Shown in pieces: positions 6,916 to 16,315 of a stretch of DNA of 64,000 nt. A model generated the notes under the pieces. It was given only the letters and a program-made list of their open reading frames with translations. It was not told the origin of the DNA and did not search any database. The translations under genes and the position numbers were made by a program. Source of the stretch: Actinophytocola sp036555685 (GTDB lineage Bacteria > Actinomycetota > Actinomycetes > Mycobacteriales > Pseudonocardiaceae); assembly GCF_036555685.1 (NCBI RefSeq), contig NZ_DATBKY010000016.1, positions 1 through 64,000 of the forward strand, read 5' to 3'. The number at the start of each line of letters is the position of its first letter. Positions within the stretch are counted from its first letter, which is position 1.

Positions 6916-8466
6916 TCAGGGTGGGCAGACCGTCCCGTTCCGCGGCACTTTAGCGTCGGAGAGGAAACTCAGGGCGGCATCGGTGGCACAGGCGGAGTAA
7001 CCGAGGGCCCCGTGCCCGCCGCCCTGCCACGACACGTACACGCCGGAGTCGAGCTGTTGCACGGCCCGCTCGGTGCCCTCCTCCGGCGTGACCGGGTCGG
7101 CCGCGGTGCCGAGCACGAGGATCGGGGGCGCGCCGGCCGCGGTCGGCGTCGGCAGCGGCTGGTTCGGCACGGTCCACGGGCTGCACAGCGCGAGCCGCTC
7201 CACGACGAGCGCGCCGAAGAGCGGGTACTTCTTCGCCCAGTCCTCGCCGTACTGCTTGATCCGCTCCGGCGACAGCCGGGTCTTGGTGTCGTTGCAGGTG
7301 GTCACGAGCACCGAGTCCAGGGTCGCGACCTGCTCCTTCGTCCCGATCACCACCGGCACGAGCAGGTCGACGAGCCCCGAGGGGTCGCGGTCGTGCGCCT
7401 TGGCCAGCGCCTGGGACAGGGCGGGCCACGTGGCCCGGTCCGACAGCGCTATCAGGACCGCGTGCATGGCCGACCCGGCGGTGATGTCGAGCTCCTCGGG
7501 GTCGGTGACTGGGTTCTCGCGCAGCTCGCCGAGCAGGTTGAGCAGCGCCCGCTTGGGCTGGGTGCCGACCTCGCAGCCGCGGCCGATGCAGTCCGAGGAG
7601 AACGCGTTGAACGCCGCCTCCGCGCCCTTGGCCACGCCCTCGAGCGAGGTCGCCGCGTCCTGCGTCGGGTCGGGCAGCCCGTCGAGGACGAGCCGGCCGA
7701 CGCGCTCGGGGAAGCGGTCGGCGAAGACGGACAGCACCCGCGAGCCCTCACCGTGCCCTATGCCGTTCAGCTTCGGCACACCGAGCGCGTCGCGCAGCGT
7801 CTCGAGGTCGGCGGCGGTGCGCCAGGTGTCGAACGCGGGGAGCTGGGTCTCCAGCTGGATCGAGCACTGCTGGCCCGCGGTCTGCGCGGCCTGCAGCCAC
7901 ACGTCGATCGGCAGGTCGGCGGGGTCGGGATCCACCATCGCGCGCCGGATCTCCTCGGGCACGCAGCCCGCGGGCGCCGACTTGCCGGTGCCCCGGCGGT
8001 CCACGCCGATCAGCGTGAACTTCTCGAAGAACTCCTGGGGTAGCGACTTGGCGAGGTGAGCGGCGTAGATCGAGCCCGGCATCCCGTCGATGTCGTTGAC
8101 GACGACCAGCGGCACGTTGCCCGACCCGACCCGCAGCAGCTGCAGCCGGGTGTTGCCGCGGCCGGGCGCGTACGGCGAGTCGAGGATCGCGTTGATCTTG
8201 CCGCACTGCACGGTCAGCCAGCCGGGCAGCGCCTCGGCGGCGAGCTGGACGCGGATGTCCTCCGGACACGACCGCCAGGCCATGCCCTGGGTCATCTCCT
8301 CCAGCTTCGGCACCTCGGGCTTGCCGCCGGACTTCTGCGTGGTCGCGGCCGGAGCGTCGTGCACGACGATGCCGGGGCGGGCGGACGGACCGGCGGTGCA
8401 GGCGGTCGCCAGGCCGGCGGTGACGAACAGGAGGGCGATCCGCCTCGCCCAGCGCCGGCCGGTCAA
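6916..8466 (-). CDS. Lipoprotein alpha/beta-hydrolase (TAP family), nucleophile missing
   Basis: The 516-residue product resembles tripeptidyl aminopeptidase-type exported alpha/beta hydrolases. It has a signal peptide with RR and a probable lipobox ending at C23, an oxyanion-region GVDRRGTGKS (about 154-163), and the C-terminal TAP domain with LVLGTAADPVTP (acid) and GGGHGALG (His). The nucleophile elbow, normally GxSxG, reads GHGEG (237-241), so the serine is replaced by glycine. It may be a pseudoenzyme. TTG 8466 is chosen because GGGGAGG lies six bases upstream and the signal peptide starts there; longer readings add implausible sequence. The gene is divergent from ligC. Confidence 0.82.
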   Translation of the reverse strand: MTGRRWARRIALLFVTAGLATACTAGPSARPGIVVHDAPAATTQKSGGKPEVPKLEEMTQGMAWRSCPEDIRVQLAAEALPGWLTVQCGKINAILDSPYAPGRGNTRLQLLRVGSGNVPLVVVNDIDGMPGSIYAAHLAKSLPQEFFEKFTLIGVDRRGTGKSAPAGCVPEEIRRAMVDPDPADLPIDVWLQAAQTAGQQCSIQLETQLPAFDTWRTAADLETLRDALGVPKLNGIGHGEGSRVLSVFADRFPERVGRLVLDGLPDPTQDAATSLEGVAKGAEAAFNAFSSDCIGRGCEVGTQPKRALLNLLGELRENPVTDPEELDITAGSAMHAVLIALSDRATWPALSQALAKAHDRDPSGLVDLLVPVVIGTKEQVATLDSVLVTTCNDTKTRLSPERIKQYGEDWAKKYPLFGALVVERLALCSPWTVPNQPLPTPTAAGAPPILVLGTAADPVTPEEGTERAVQQLDSGVYVSWQGGGHGALGYSACATDAALSFLSDAKVPRNGTVCPP

Positions 8467-8701
8467 CAAAGTCCTCCCCAAACACCTGGTGAGTCCGCAG
8501 CGTCGCACGCGCGCGGTGAGGCTGCGGTGAGCGCGGTGGCGCGGATCGTCGGCACCGTGAGCGAGAGTGGAGCCGCGTCCGCCGTCTGGACTGACGAGCA
8601 GCGCAGCCGTGAGGAACGATCGGCGAGCAGCGCGGGAGGGAAGACGGCGGGGTTGCGGCGGAGCGCAGCGAACCATGGACACTGTGCGTAAGAATGGCCG
8701 G

Positions 8702-9766
8702 GTGCAGCTGCCTGTGATGCCACCCGTGTCCCCCATGCTGGCCAAGGCCGTCCCGTCGATCCCGGACGGCCAGTTCTACGAGCCGAAGTGGGACGGCTTC
8801 CGCTCGATCATCTTCCGGGACGGCGACGAGGTCGAGATCGGCAGCCGCAACGAGCGGCCGATGACCCGGTACTTCCCGGAGGTCGTCGAGGCGGTCAAGG
8901 CCAACCTGCCGCAGCGGTGCGTGATCGACGGCGAGATCGTGATCGCCAGCACCGAGAAGAAGGGCCTCGACTGGGAGGCGCTGCAGCAGCGGATCCACCC
9001 CGCGGCGAGCCGGGTGAAGCTGCTGAGCGAGCAGACGCCAGCGAGCTTCGTGGCCTTCGACCTGCTGGCGCTCGGCGACGAGTCGTACCTGGAGCGCCCG
9101 TTCGGCGAGCGCCGTGCCGCGCTGGAGAAAGCGCTGGCGTCGGCGACGGCGCCGGTCCACCTCACGCTCGGCACGACCGACAAGGACAAGGCGGCCGAAT
9201 GGTTCGACCTGTTCGAGGGCGCCGGGCTCGACGGGCTGATCGCCAAGCACCTCGACGAGACGTACCAGCCGGACAAGCGGGTGATGAAGAAGATCAAGCA
9301 CGAGCGCACCGCGGACTGCGTGCTCGCCGGGTACCGGGTGCACAAGTCCGGCCCGGACCGGATCGGCTCGCTGCTGCTCGGGCTGTACAACGAGGAGGGC
9401 AAGCTCGCGTCGGTCGGCGTGGTCGGGGCGTTCCCGATGGAGCGGCGCAAGGAGCTGATGGTCGAGCTGCAGCCGCTGGTCACGACGTTCGACGACCACC
9501 CGTGGGCGTGGGCGGCGCACGAGGCGGGGGAGCGGACGCCGCGCAAGAACGAGGTCAGCCGGTGGAACGCGGGCAAGGACCTGTCGTTCATTCCGCTGCG
9601 CCCGGAGCGGGTGCTCGAGGTGCGCTACGACTACATGGAGGGCCCGCGCTTCCGGCACACGACGCAGTTCGTCCGCTGGCGCCCGGACCGCGAGCCGGAG
9701 TCGTGCACCTACGACCAGCTGGAGCAGCCGGTTCGCTTCGACATCGCGGACATCCTCAAACCGTAG
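8702..9766 (+). CDS. ligC: ATP-dependent DNA ligase LigC
   Basis: A single-subunit ATP-dependent ligase of the LigC/LigD-ligase family, used in Ku-dependent end joining or as a backup ligase. It has the nucleotidyltransferase lysine in EPKWDGFR (K29), VIDGEIVI, GLDGLIAKHLDETYQP and KIKHERTADC, then an OB-fold domain (about 210-340). At 354 residues it is normal length. GTG 8702 gives the usual family N-terminus (QLPVMPPVSPMLA); an in-frame ATG at 8675 inside a repeated GAGCGCAGCGAACC motif is an alternative. It complements the stand-alone polymerase at 4018. Confidence 0.92.
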   Translation: MQLPVMPPVSPMLAKAVPSIPDGQFYEPKWDGFRSIIFRDGDEVEIGSRNERPMTRYFPEVVEAVKANLPQRCVIDGEIVIASTEKKGLDWEALQQRIHPAASRVKLLSEQTPASFVAFDLLALGDESYLERPFGERRAALEKALASATAPVHLTLGTTDKDKAAEWFDLFEGAGLDGLIAKHLDETYQPDKRVMKKIKHERTADCVLAGYRVHKSGPDRIGSLLLGLYNEEGKLASVGVVGAFPMERRKELMVELQPLVTTFDDHPWAWAAHEAGERTPRKNEVSRWNAGKDLSFIPLRPERVLEVRYDYMEGPRFRHTTQFVRWRPDREPESCTYDQLEQPVRFDIADILKP

Positions 9767-9802
9767 GCCGCAAGCTGGGGTCACGAGCCGAGAACCCGCC
9801 GC

Positions 9803-10555
9803 TCAAGAAGGCTGCCGGCGGTAGCGCAACATCAGGAAGCCCTCGTCGGTGAGGACGGACGCGAGGTCCATCCGCAGTGGCTCGGGCGGGAAGACGCCCT
9901 CGGCGATGCGCGGGGCGTCGCCGCCCATGAGCAGGGGGGCGAGGGTCAGGCACAGCTGGTCGACGAGGTTCTGCGCCATCAGCTCGCCGAACAGGTGCGG
10001 GCCGCCCTCGCAGCAGACGCGGTGCAGGCCGCGCTCGCCGAGCTCCGCGAGCGCGCGGTGCAGGTCGACCTTCTCCTCGCCGGCGACGATCACCTCGGCG
10101 CCCGCCTCGGTCAGGTCGTCGCGGGAGCGGGCCGGCGCGGCCTTCGTGGTCAGCACGATCGGCGGCACCAGCGTGTCGGCGACGAGCGGGGTGAGCGGCC
10201 CGATCGAGCAGCGGCCGGTCACCACGGCGATCGGCGGGAGCTCGGACAGGCCCAGCCGGGCACGGCGCTCGGCGCGCACCTCGGTCCGCTTGACGCCTCG
10301 ATAGCCCTCGACGACCGCGGTGCCCGCGCCGACGAGCACGACGTCGGCCAGGTCGCGGCCGAGCGCGAAGATCTTCTTGTCCGCGGGGCTGGACAAACCC
10401 GCCGACCGGCCGGACGCGGTGGCCGCGCCGTCCGCGCTGCTCACGAAGTTGACCTGTACCCACGGACGGTCGAGCTCCGGCGGGTAGGCGTAGATCTCCT
10501 CGAGCTCGCGGTCGCTCAGGGGCGGGGCGTCCGCGTTCAGCGGCAGGAGGTGCAC
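9803..10555 (-). CDS. RibD C-terminal-domain reductase (pyrimidine reductase family)
   Basis: The 250-residue product has the dihydrofolate-reductase-like RibD reductase fold: VNFVSSADGAAT near the N-terminus, LGRDLADVVLVGAGTAVVEGY, and CCEGGPHLFGELM near the C-terminus. It lacks the deaminase domain of bifunctional RibD. Such enzymes are NADPH-dependent reductases of riboflavin-type pyrimidines or of related unidentified substrates. No riboflavin gene is near, so the substrate is open. It is convergent with ligC. Confidence 0.85.
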   Translation of the reverse strand: MHLLPLNADAPPLSDRELEEIYAYPPELDRPWVQVNFVSSADGAATASGRSAGLSSPADKKIFALGRDLADVVLVGAGTAVVEGYRGVKRTEVRAERRARLGLSELPPIAVVTGRCSIGPLTPLVADTLVPPIVLTTKAAPARSRDDLTEAGAEVIVAGEEKVDLHRALAELGERGLHRVCCEGGPHLFGELMAQNLVDQLCLTLAPLLMGGDAPRIAEGVFPPEPLRMDLASVLTDEGFLMLRYRRQPS

Positions 10556-10592
10556 CGGTTCATCTCAGCACGCCGCCGGGGCGGCTGCGCGG

Positions 10593-10751
10593 TCAGCGGC
10601 GCTTGCCGTTGCGGTGCTGGTTGACCAGCGCCCACACCGAGACAGCCTGGCTCGACTCGCCGGCGCGCGATCGTCGGGCGAGCGGCTCGGACCGGTCGGC
10701 GCCCGCCTCGAGCTCCTGGCGGATCTGGTCGTAGATCGGGGTGTCGGTCAA
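10593..10751 (-). CDS. Small hypothetical protein
   Basis: A 52-residue product starting at TTG 10751, with GGGAAGGGA positioned seven bases upstream. It begins LTDTPIYDQIRQELEAGAD and is charged and probably soluble, ending in a basic tail. The codon pattern matches the neighbours better than the opposite strand does. It precedes the RibD-like gene on the same strand by about 40 bases, so the two may be co-transcribed. No family is recognised. Confidence 0.55.
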   Translation of the reverse strand: MTDTPIYDQIRQELEAGADRSEPLARRSRAGESSQAVSVWALVNQHRNGKRR

Positions 10752-10891
10752 CGCCAATCCCTTCCCGTCGCAGCAGCCCTCGCAGGCTACGCAGCGTACT
10801 CTCTTCGATCCGCAGCGACGCACGGCCTCCCCTTGTGCGAGCAGCGGAAAACCGTTCGCGTCCGGCCGTCGGATAACGGACGATTTCCGGA

Positions 10892-12517
10892 ATGGGCACG
10901 GGTTTCCTCGAGGCGAACGGGCTGGGTCATCGGCTCGACGACGGGCGTGAGCTGTTCGCCGACGTGTCGTTCCGGGTGAGCACCGGCCAGGTCGTCGCGC
11001 TCGTCGGCGCCAACGGTGCCGGCAAGACCACGTTGCTGCGGATGCTCGCGCGGGAGCTCGCGCCGCGTGCCGGTGGGCTCACCGTCCAGGGCGGGCTCGC
11101 GGTGATGCCGCAGTTCATCGGGTCGGTGCGCGACGACCGGACGGTCCGCGACCTGCTGCTCGCGGTCGCCTCGCCCGCGCTGCGCTCGGCCGCCGCCGGG
11201 CTCGAGGCAGCTGAGCTCGCGCTGATGGACGCCGACGACGAGCCGACGCAGCTGCGGTACGCGAACGCCCTGCACGAGTGGGGCGAGGCCGGCGGGTACG
11301 ACGCCGATGTCCTGTGGGACACGGTGACCGTGGCCGCGCTCGGCGTGCCGTTCGACCGCGCGCGGTTCCGCGAGGTGCGGACGCTCTCCGGCGGCGAGCA
11401 GAAGCGGCTGGTGCTGGAGGCCATGCTGACCGGCCCGGAGCAGGTGCTGCTGCTCGACGAGCCGGACAACTACCTCGACGTGCCCGGCAAGCGGTGGCTG
11501 GAGGGCCGGCTCGCGGAGAGCGGCAAGGCGGTGCTGCTGGTCAGCCACGACCGGGAGCTGCTCGCGGCCGTGGCGACGCACGTGGTGACGCTCGAGGGCG
11601 GCACGACGTGGGTGCACGGCGGCGGCTTCGGCACGTGGCACGAGGCGCGGCTGGCGCGCTGGGAGCGGATGGCGGAGGTGCGCCGGCGGTGGGACGAGGA
11701 GCACGAGCGGCTCAAGGAACTGGTCCGGTGGCTGCAGCAGCTGGCGAAGACCAGCGAGGCGATGGCCCCGAAGTACAGGGCGGCGCAGACGCGGCTGCGG
11801 AGGTTCGAGGAGGCCGGGCCGCCGCCGATGCCGCCGCGGGAGGAGCGGGTGCGACCGCGGTTGCGCGGCGGGCGGACAGGACTGCGCGCGATCACGTGTG
11901 AGGCACTCGAGCTGACCGGGTTGATGAAGCCGTTCGATCTCGAGGTGTTCTTCGCCGACCGCGTGTGCGTGCTGGGGTCGAACGGGTCGGGCAAGAGCCA
12001 CTTCGTACGGCTGCTGGCCGGTGATCCCGTCGAGCACACCGGCGTGGCGCGCCTGGGCGCGCGCGTGGTGCCGGGACTGTTCGCGCAGACCCACCAGCAT
12101 CCGGAGTGGGTCGGCCGCACGCTGACCGACATCCTGTGGCAGGGCGACGACTCCCGGTCCGGCATGGATCAGGGCAGGGCGTCGGCGGTGCTGTCCCGGT
12201 ACGGCCTCGCCGCGGCTCGCGAGCAGCGGTTCGAGACGCTGTCGGGCGGGCAGCAGGCGCGGTTCCAGATCCTGCTGCTGGAGCTGTCCGGCGCGACGCT
12301 GCTCCTGCTCGACGAGCCGACCGACAACCTGGACCTGACGTCGGCGGAGGCGTTGCAGGACGCGCTGGAGTCCTATGAGGGCACGGTGGTGGCGGTGACG
12401 CACGACCGGTGGTTCGCCCGCTCCTTCGACCGGTACCTGGTGTTCCGCTCGGACGGCGTCGTGTCCGAAGTAGACACCCCGGTGTGGGACGAGGGCCGGG
12501 TGCAGCGCGCCCGCTGA
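10892..12517 (+). CDS. ABC-F family ATPase
   Basis: A soluble protein with two ABC cassettes and no membrane segments, typical of ABC-F factors that act on the ribosome in translation or antibiotic protection. Cassette 1 has GANGAGKT (Walker A), LSGGEQKR and LLLDEPDN. A charged linker (about 245-330) includes the EEHERLKELVRWLQQL coiled segment. Cassette 2 has GSNGSGKS, LSGGQQAR and LLLDEPTDN. At 541 residues it is of normal length. The first Walker B context reads EPDN where EPTN is common. It has no obvious attenuator leader, so a housekeeping role is as likely as drug resistance. Confidence 0.9.
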   Translation: MGTGFLEANGLGHRLDDGRELFADVSFRVSTGQVVALVGANGAGKTTLLRMLARELAPRAGGLTVQGGLAVMPQFIGSVRDDRTVRDLLLAVASPALRSAAAGLEAAELALMDADDEPTQLRYANALHEWGEAGGYDADVLWDTVTVAALGVPFDRARFREVRTLSGGEQKRLVLEAMLTGPEQVLLLDEPDNYLDVPGKRWLEGRLAESGKAVLLVSHDRELLAAVATHVVTLEGGTTWVHGGGFGTWHEARLARWERMAEVRRRWDEEHERLKELVRWLQQLAKTSEAMAPKYRAAQTRLRRFEEAGPPPMPPREERVRPRLRGGRTGLRAITCEALELTGLMKPFDLEVFFADRVCVLGSNGSGKSHFVRLLAGDPVEHTGVARLGARVVPGLFAQTHQHPEWVGRTLTDILWQGDDSRSGMDQGRASAVLSRYGLAAAREQRFETLSGGQQARFQILLLELSGATLLLLDEPTDNLDLTSAEALQDALESYEGTVVAVTHDRWFARSFDRYLVFRSDGVVSEVDTPVWDEGRVQRAR

Positions 12518-12562
12518 GCCGCGGCCGCTGGTCGCCGACCGGGCCACTGTGGTCAGGACACG

Positions 12563-13777
12563 CTAGCCGGCCAGTACGTCGGCGATCGTGTCGATGCCGT
12601 GGTCCAGGTCGGCCTGCGAGATCACCAGTGGCGGCGCCACGCGCAGCGTCGTGTCGTGTGTCTCCTTGCAGAGCACGCCGCGCTCCATCAGCGTCTCGCT
12701 GATCTCGCGCGCGCGCCGGCCCGGCGCGATCTCCACGCCCGCCCACAGGCCACGCCCGCGGACCTCGGCGACCCCGCGCCCGACGAGCTCGCCGAGCCGG
12801 CGGTGCAGGTGCTCGCCGAGCGTCCGCGACCGCTCCTGGATCTCGCCCGTCTCGAGCAGCTTGATGACCGCCCGGCCGATGGCGCACGCCAGCGGGTTGC
12901 CACCGAAGGTCGAGCCGTGCTCGCCCGGCCGGAGCACTCCGAGCACGTCGCGGCGGCCGACCACCGCGGACACCGGCAGGATGCCGCCGCCGAGGGCCTT
13001 GCCCAGGGTGTACAGGTCCGCGCGGATGCCCTCGTGCTCGGACGCGAACAGCGTGCCGGTCCGCGCGAGGCCGGACTGGATCTCGTCGGCGATCAGCAGG
13101 ATGTTGTTGTCGTCGCAGAGCTGGCGGACCTCGCGCAGGTAACCGGCCGGCGGCACGAGCACGCCCGCTTCGCCCTGCACGGGCTCGACCAGCACGGCAG
13201 CGGTGCGCGGCGAGATCGCCGCTTCCAGCGCCTGCAGGTCGCCGTACTTCACCACCTGGAAGCCCGGCGTGTACGGCCCGAAGTCGTTGCGCGCCACCGA
13301 GTCCGTGGAGAACGAGATGATCGTCGTGGTCCGGCCGTGGAAGTTCGAGCCGGCCACGATGATCTCCGCGGTGCCGTCCGGCACGCCCTTGACCTGGTAC
13401 GCCCACTTGCGCGCGACCTTGATCGCCGACTCGACGGCCTCGGCGCCCGAGTTCATCGGCAGCACCATCTCGGTGCCGGTGAGCTCGGCGAGCTCGCGGC
13501 AGAACAGCCCCAGCTGGTCGTGGTGGAAGGCGCGGCTGGTCAGCGTCACGCGCCCCAGCTGCTCGACGGCGGCGGCGATGAGCGCGGGGTGCCGGTGGCC
13601 GAAGTTGAGCGCCGAGTACCCGGCCAGGAAGTCCAGGTACCGCTTGCCGGCCACGTCGGTCACCCACGCGCCCTCGGCCGCCGCGATGACCACGGGCAGC
13701 GGGTGGTAGTTGTGCGTGCTCCACGCCTCGTCGAGCGCGATCAGGTCGGCGGCATTCTGTGGCATACCAGCTGGCAT
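12563..13777 (-). CDS. rocD: Ornithine--oxo-acid aminotransferase
   Basis: A class III PLP aminotransferase that moves the delta-amino group of ornithine to 2-oxoglutarate, giving glutamate semialdehyde for arginine/proline metabolism. The 404-residue product carries the signatures of ornithine aminotransferases: THNYHPLPVV, MNSGAEAVESAIKVARKW, EPVQGEAGV, LLIADEIQSGLARTG and the PLP lysine in YTLGKALGGG (K260). It lies 101 bases after the LLM oxidoreductase gene on the same strand; whether it joins the pyrimidine operon is unclear. An internal ATG at 13765 is an alternative start. Confidence 0.92.
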   Translation of the reverse strand: MPAGMPQNAADLIALDEAWSTHNYHPLPVVIAAAEGAWVTDVAGKRYLDFLAGYSALNFGHRHPALIAAAVEQLGRVTLTSRAFHHDQLGLFCRELAELTGTEMVLPMNSGAEAVESAIKVARKWAYQVKGVPDGTAEIIVAGSNFHGRTTTIISFSTDSVARNDFGPYTPGFQVVKYGDLQALEAAISPRTAAVLVEPVQGEAGVLVPPAGYLREVRQLCDDNNILLIADEIQSGLARTGTLFASEHEGIRADLYTLGKALGGGILPVSAVVGRRDVLGVLRPGEHGSTFGGNPLACAIGRAVIKLLETGEIQERSRTLGEHLHRRLGELVGRGVAEVRGRGLWAGVEIAPGRRAREISETLMERGVLCKETHDTTLRVAPPLVISQADLDHGIDTIADVLAG

Positions 13778-13877
13778 ACGACCAGGTTAAGGCCCGGCGC
13801 CGATGGTTTCATCCGCAGACCATTGCGCGGAGCGTGCCATCGTTGCGTCGTTCGAGCCGATCGCGACCGATCGTTGC

Positions 13878-14876
13878 TCAAGTCGTGAGCTTGGGGATGA
13901 TTTCGTTCCCGTACGCCGCCAGAGTCTGCTCCTTCTGATCGTGCATGAGGTAGACGGCGAACTGGTCGACACCCAGCTCGGCCAGCTCGGTCAGCCGGTC
14001 CACGTGCGCGGCCGGCGGGCCGAGCAGGCAGAACCGGTCGACGATCTGGTCGGGCACGAAGTCCGTCGACGGGTTGCCGGCCTTGCCGTGGTGGGCGTAG
14101 TCGTAGCCCTCCCGCTCGCGGATGTAGTCGGTCAGCTCGTGCGGCACCGGGCCGGACTCGCCGTACCGCGCGACGAGGTCCGCCACGTGGTTGCCGACCA
14201 TCCCGCCGAACCAGCGCAGCTGGTCGCGCTGGTGCGGCAGGTCGTCGCCCACGTACGCGGGCGCGGCGACGCACATGGTGATGCCACCCGGGTCCCGCCC
14301 GGCATCGCGTGCCGCGGTGCGGACGGACTCGATGGTCCATCGCGCGATCGCCGGGTCCGCGGTCTGCAGGATGAACCCGTCGGCGTGCTCGCCGACCAGC
14401 TTGAGCGCCTTCGGCCCGTACGCGGCCATCCAGATCTCGAGCCGCCCGTCGCGTACCCACGGAATCCGCACCGGCGCACCGTGATGCTCGACCTCCCGCC
14501 CCTCGGCCAGCTCCCGGATCACGTGCATGGAATCACGCAGCACCGACAGGTTCGCGGGCTTCTGGCCGATGACCCGCCGGGCCGAGTCGCCGCGCCCGAT
14601 CCCGCACACCGTGCGGTTGCCGAACATGTCGTTCAGCGTGGCGAACAGCGACGCGGTGACCGACCAGTCCCGGGTGGACGGGTTGGTGACCATCGGCCCG
14701 ACGACCATCGACTTCGTCTGCGCCAGGATCTGCGAGTAGATGACGAACGGCTCCTGCCACAGCACGCACGAGTCGAACGTCCAGCCGTAGTTGAAACCCA
14801 GCCCCTCCGCGGATCTCATCAGCCGGACGACCTCGCTCGCCGGCGGGTCCGTCTGCAGCACGACACCGAAGTCCAT
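13878..14876 (-). CDS. F420-type luciferase-like oxidoreductase of the pyrimidine locus
   Basis: A 332-residue TIM-barrel LLM protein of the type often annotated as TIGR03842 F420-dependent oxidoreductase. Visible features are MDFGVVLQTDPPASEVV, TNPSTRDWSVTASLFATL, the cofactor-loop stretch GIGRGDSARRVIG and AAYGPKALKLVGEHADG. ATG 14876 follows GGGAGGG by six bases and sits 15 bases after the hydA stop, so the genes are coupled. It is the only redox enzyme in an operon that otherwise encodes the hydrolytic steps of pyrimidine breakdown. It may therefore replace dihydropyrimidine dehydrogenase or act on a related ring. That role is inference. Confidence 0.85.
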   Translation of the reverse strand: MDFGVVLQTDPPASEVVRLMRSAEGLGFNYGWTFDSCVLWQEPFVIYSQILAQTKSMVVGPMVTNPSTRDWSVTASLFATLNDMFGNRTVCGIGRGDSARRVIGQKPANLSVLRDSMHVIRELAEGREVEHHGAPVRIPWVRDGRLEIWMAAYGPKALKLVGEHADGFILQTADPAIARWTIESVRTAARDAGRDPGGITMCVAAPAYVGDDLPHQRDQLRWFGGMVGNHVADLVARYGESGPVPHELTDYIREREGYDYAHHGKAGNPSTDFVPDQIVDRFCLLGPPAAHVDRLTELAELGVDQFAVYLMHDQKEQTLAAYGNEIIPKLTT

Positions 14877-14891
14877 CAAGGACCCTCCCAA

Positions 14892-16277
14892 TCAGACGAG
14901 GTACTGCGACAGCTCTCGGGACAGGAACTTGCCGTGGCCTTCGGCGCCGTGGAACGCGCCGTCGGCGATGACCACCGAGCCGCGCGACAGCACGGTCTCC
15001 ACCTTGCCGGTGATCGCCATGCCCTCGTAGGCCGAGTAGTCGACGTTCATGTGGTGCGTCTCGACCGACAGCGTCTGCCGCGCGGCCGGGTCGTAGACCA
15101 CGACGTCCGCGTCCGCGCCCGGCGCGATGACGCCCTTGCGCGGGTACAGGCCGAACATCCGCGCCGGCGTCGCCGAGCACACCTCGACCCACCGGGTGAG
15201 CGAGATCTCGCCGGCCACGACGCCCTGGTGCAGCAGGTCCATCCGGTGCTCCACGCCGGGCATGCCGTTCGGGATCTTCGAGAAGTCCCCGCGGCCCAGC
15301 TCCTTCTGGTCCACGAAGCAGAACGGGCAGTGGTCGGTCGACACCACCGACAGGTCGTTGGTGCGCAGGCCCCGCCACAGGTCCGCCTGGTGGTCCTTGG
15401 GCCGAAGCGGCGGCGACGCCACGTACTTCGCGCCCTCGAAGTTCGGCTTGGCCAGGTCCTCGATGGACAGGTAGAGGTACTGCGGGCAGGTCTCGGCGAA
15501 CACGTTCTGGCCGGTGTTGCGGGCCTCCGCCACCGCCTCCAGCGCGTGTCGCGCGGACAGGTGCACGATGTAGAGCGGCGCGCCGGTCACCTTCGCGAGC
15601 CGGATCGCCCGCGACGTGGCCTCGCCCTCCAGCTCCGGCGGCCGGGTGATGCCGTGCTCGACAGGGTCGGTCCGTCCGGACGCGACGGCCTGCGCGACCA
15701 GCTCGTCGATCGCGATGCCGTTCTCCGCGTGCATCATGATCGTCGCGCCGGTCTCGGTGGCCTTCTGCATCGCGCGCAGGATCTCGCCGTCGGTCGCGTA
15801 GAACACGCCCGGGTAGGCCATGAACATCTTGAAGCTGTTCACGCCCGCGTCGATGCAGGACTCCATCTCCTTCAGCGACTGGTCGTTGACGTCGGAGACG
15901 ATCATGTGGAAGCCGTAGTCGATCGCGCAGTGCGAGTCGGCCTTCTCGTGCCACTTGTCCAGTGTGGACAGCAGCGAGGTGCCCTTGGCCTGCACGGCGA
16001 AGTCGATGATCGTCGTCGTGCCGCCCCACGCCGCCGCCGTCGTGCCGGTGGCGAACGTGTCGGCGGAGAACGTGCCGCCGAAGGGCATCTCCATGTGGGT
16101 GTGGGCGTCGATGCCGCCGGGGAGCACGTACTTCCCGGCGGCGTCGATGACGGTGTCGGCCGTGTCGAACACGCCCGGGGCGGTCACCGCCGCGATGGTC
16201 TCGCCGTCGACTAGGACGTCCGCGGCGACCGCGCCGCCGGCGTTGACCACCGTGCCGTTGCGAATGAGTGTGCGCAT
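14892..16277 (-). CDS. hydA: Dihydropyrimidinase / D-hydantoinase
   Basis: A zinc amidohydrolase that opens 5,6-dihydrouracil or dihydrothymine (and 5-substituted hydantoins) to N-carbamoyl-beta-amino acids. The 461-residue product has the metal histidines in GGIDAHTHMEMP (H59, H61), the carboxylated lysine in NSFKMFMAYPG (about 150), MMHAENG, YIVHLSARHALEAV and the metal aspartate in STDHCPF. It sits between beta-ureidopropionase (upstream) and the LLM enzyme (downstream) in one operon, which favours dihydropyrimidine over hydantoin as the natural substrate. Confidence 0.94.
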   Translation of the reverse strand: MRTLIRNGTVVNAGGAVAADVLVDGETIAAVTAPGVFDTADTVIDAAGKYVLPGGIDAHTHMEMPFGGTFSADTFATGTTAAAWGGTTTIIDFAVQAKGTSLLSTLDKWHEKADSHCAIDYGFHMIVSDVNDQSLKEMESCIDAGVNSFKMFMAYPGVFYATDGEILRAMQKATETGATIMMHAENGIAIDELVAQAVASGRTDPVEHGITRPPELEGEATSRAIRLAKVTGAPLYIVHLSARHALEAVAEARNTGQNVFAETCPQYLYLSIEDLAKPNFEGAKYVASPPLRPKDHQADLWRGLRTNDLSVVSTDHCPFCFVDQKELGRGDFSKIPNGMPGVEHRMDLLHQGVVAGEISLTRWVEVCSATPARMFGLYPRKGVIAPGADADVVVYDPAARQTLSVETHHMNVDYSAYEGMAITGKVETVLSRGSVVIADGAFHGAEGHGKFLSRELSQYLV

Positions 16278-16315
16278 GAGCCTTTCCTTGGCGGTAATGA
16301 TCCAGCGCTGATGAT

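Noticed and set aside
10892..12517. Antibiotic-resistance ABC-F with leader-peptide attenuator
   Set aside because: No upstream short ORF plus hairpin system was seen in 10752-10891; the sequence alone does not separate resistance from housekeeping ABC-F.
13778..13877. CGATCG-rich repeat upstream of rocD as an operator
   Set aside because: The repeat is short and GC-biased and is not distinguishable from chance.
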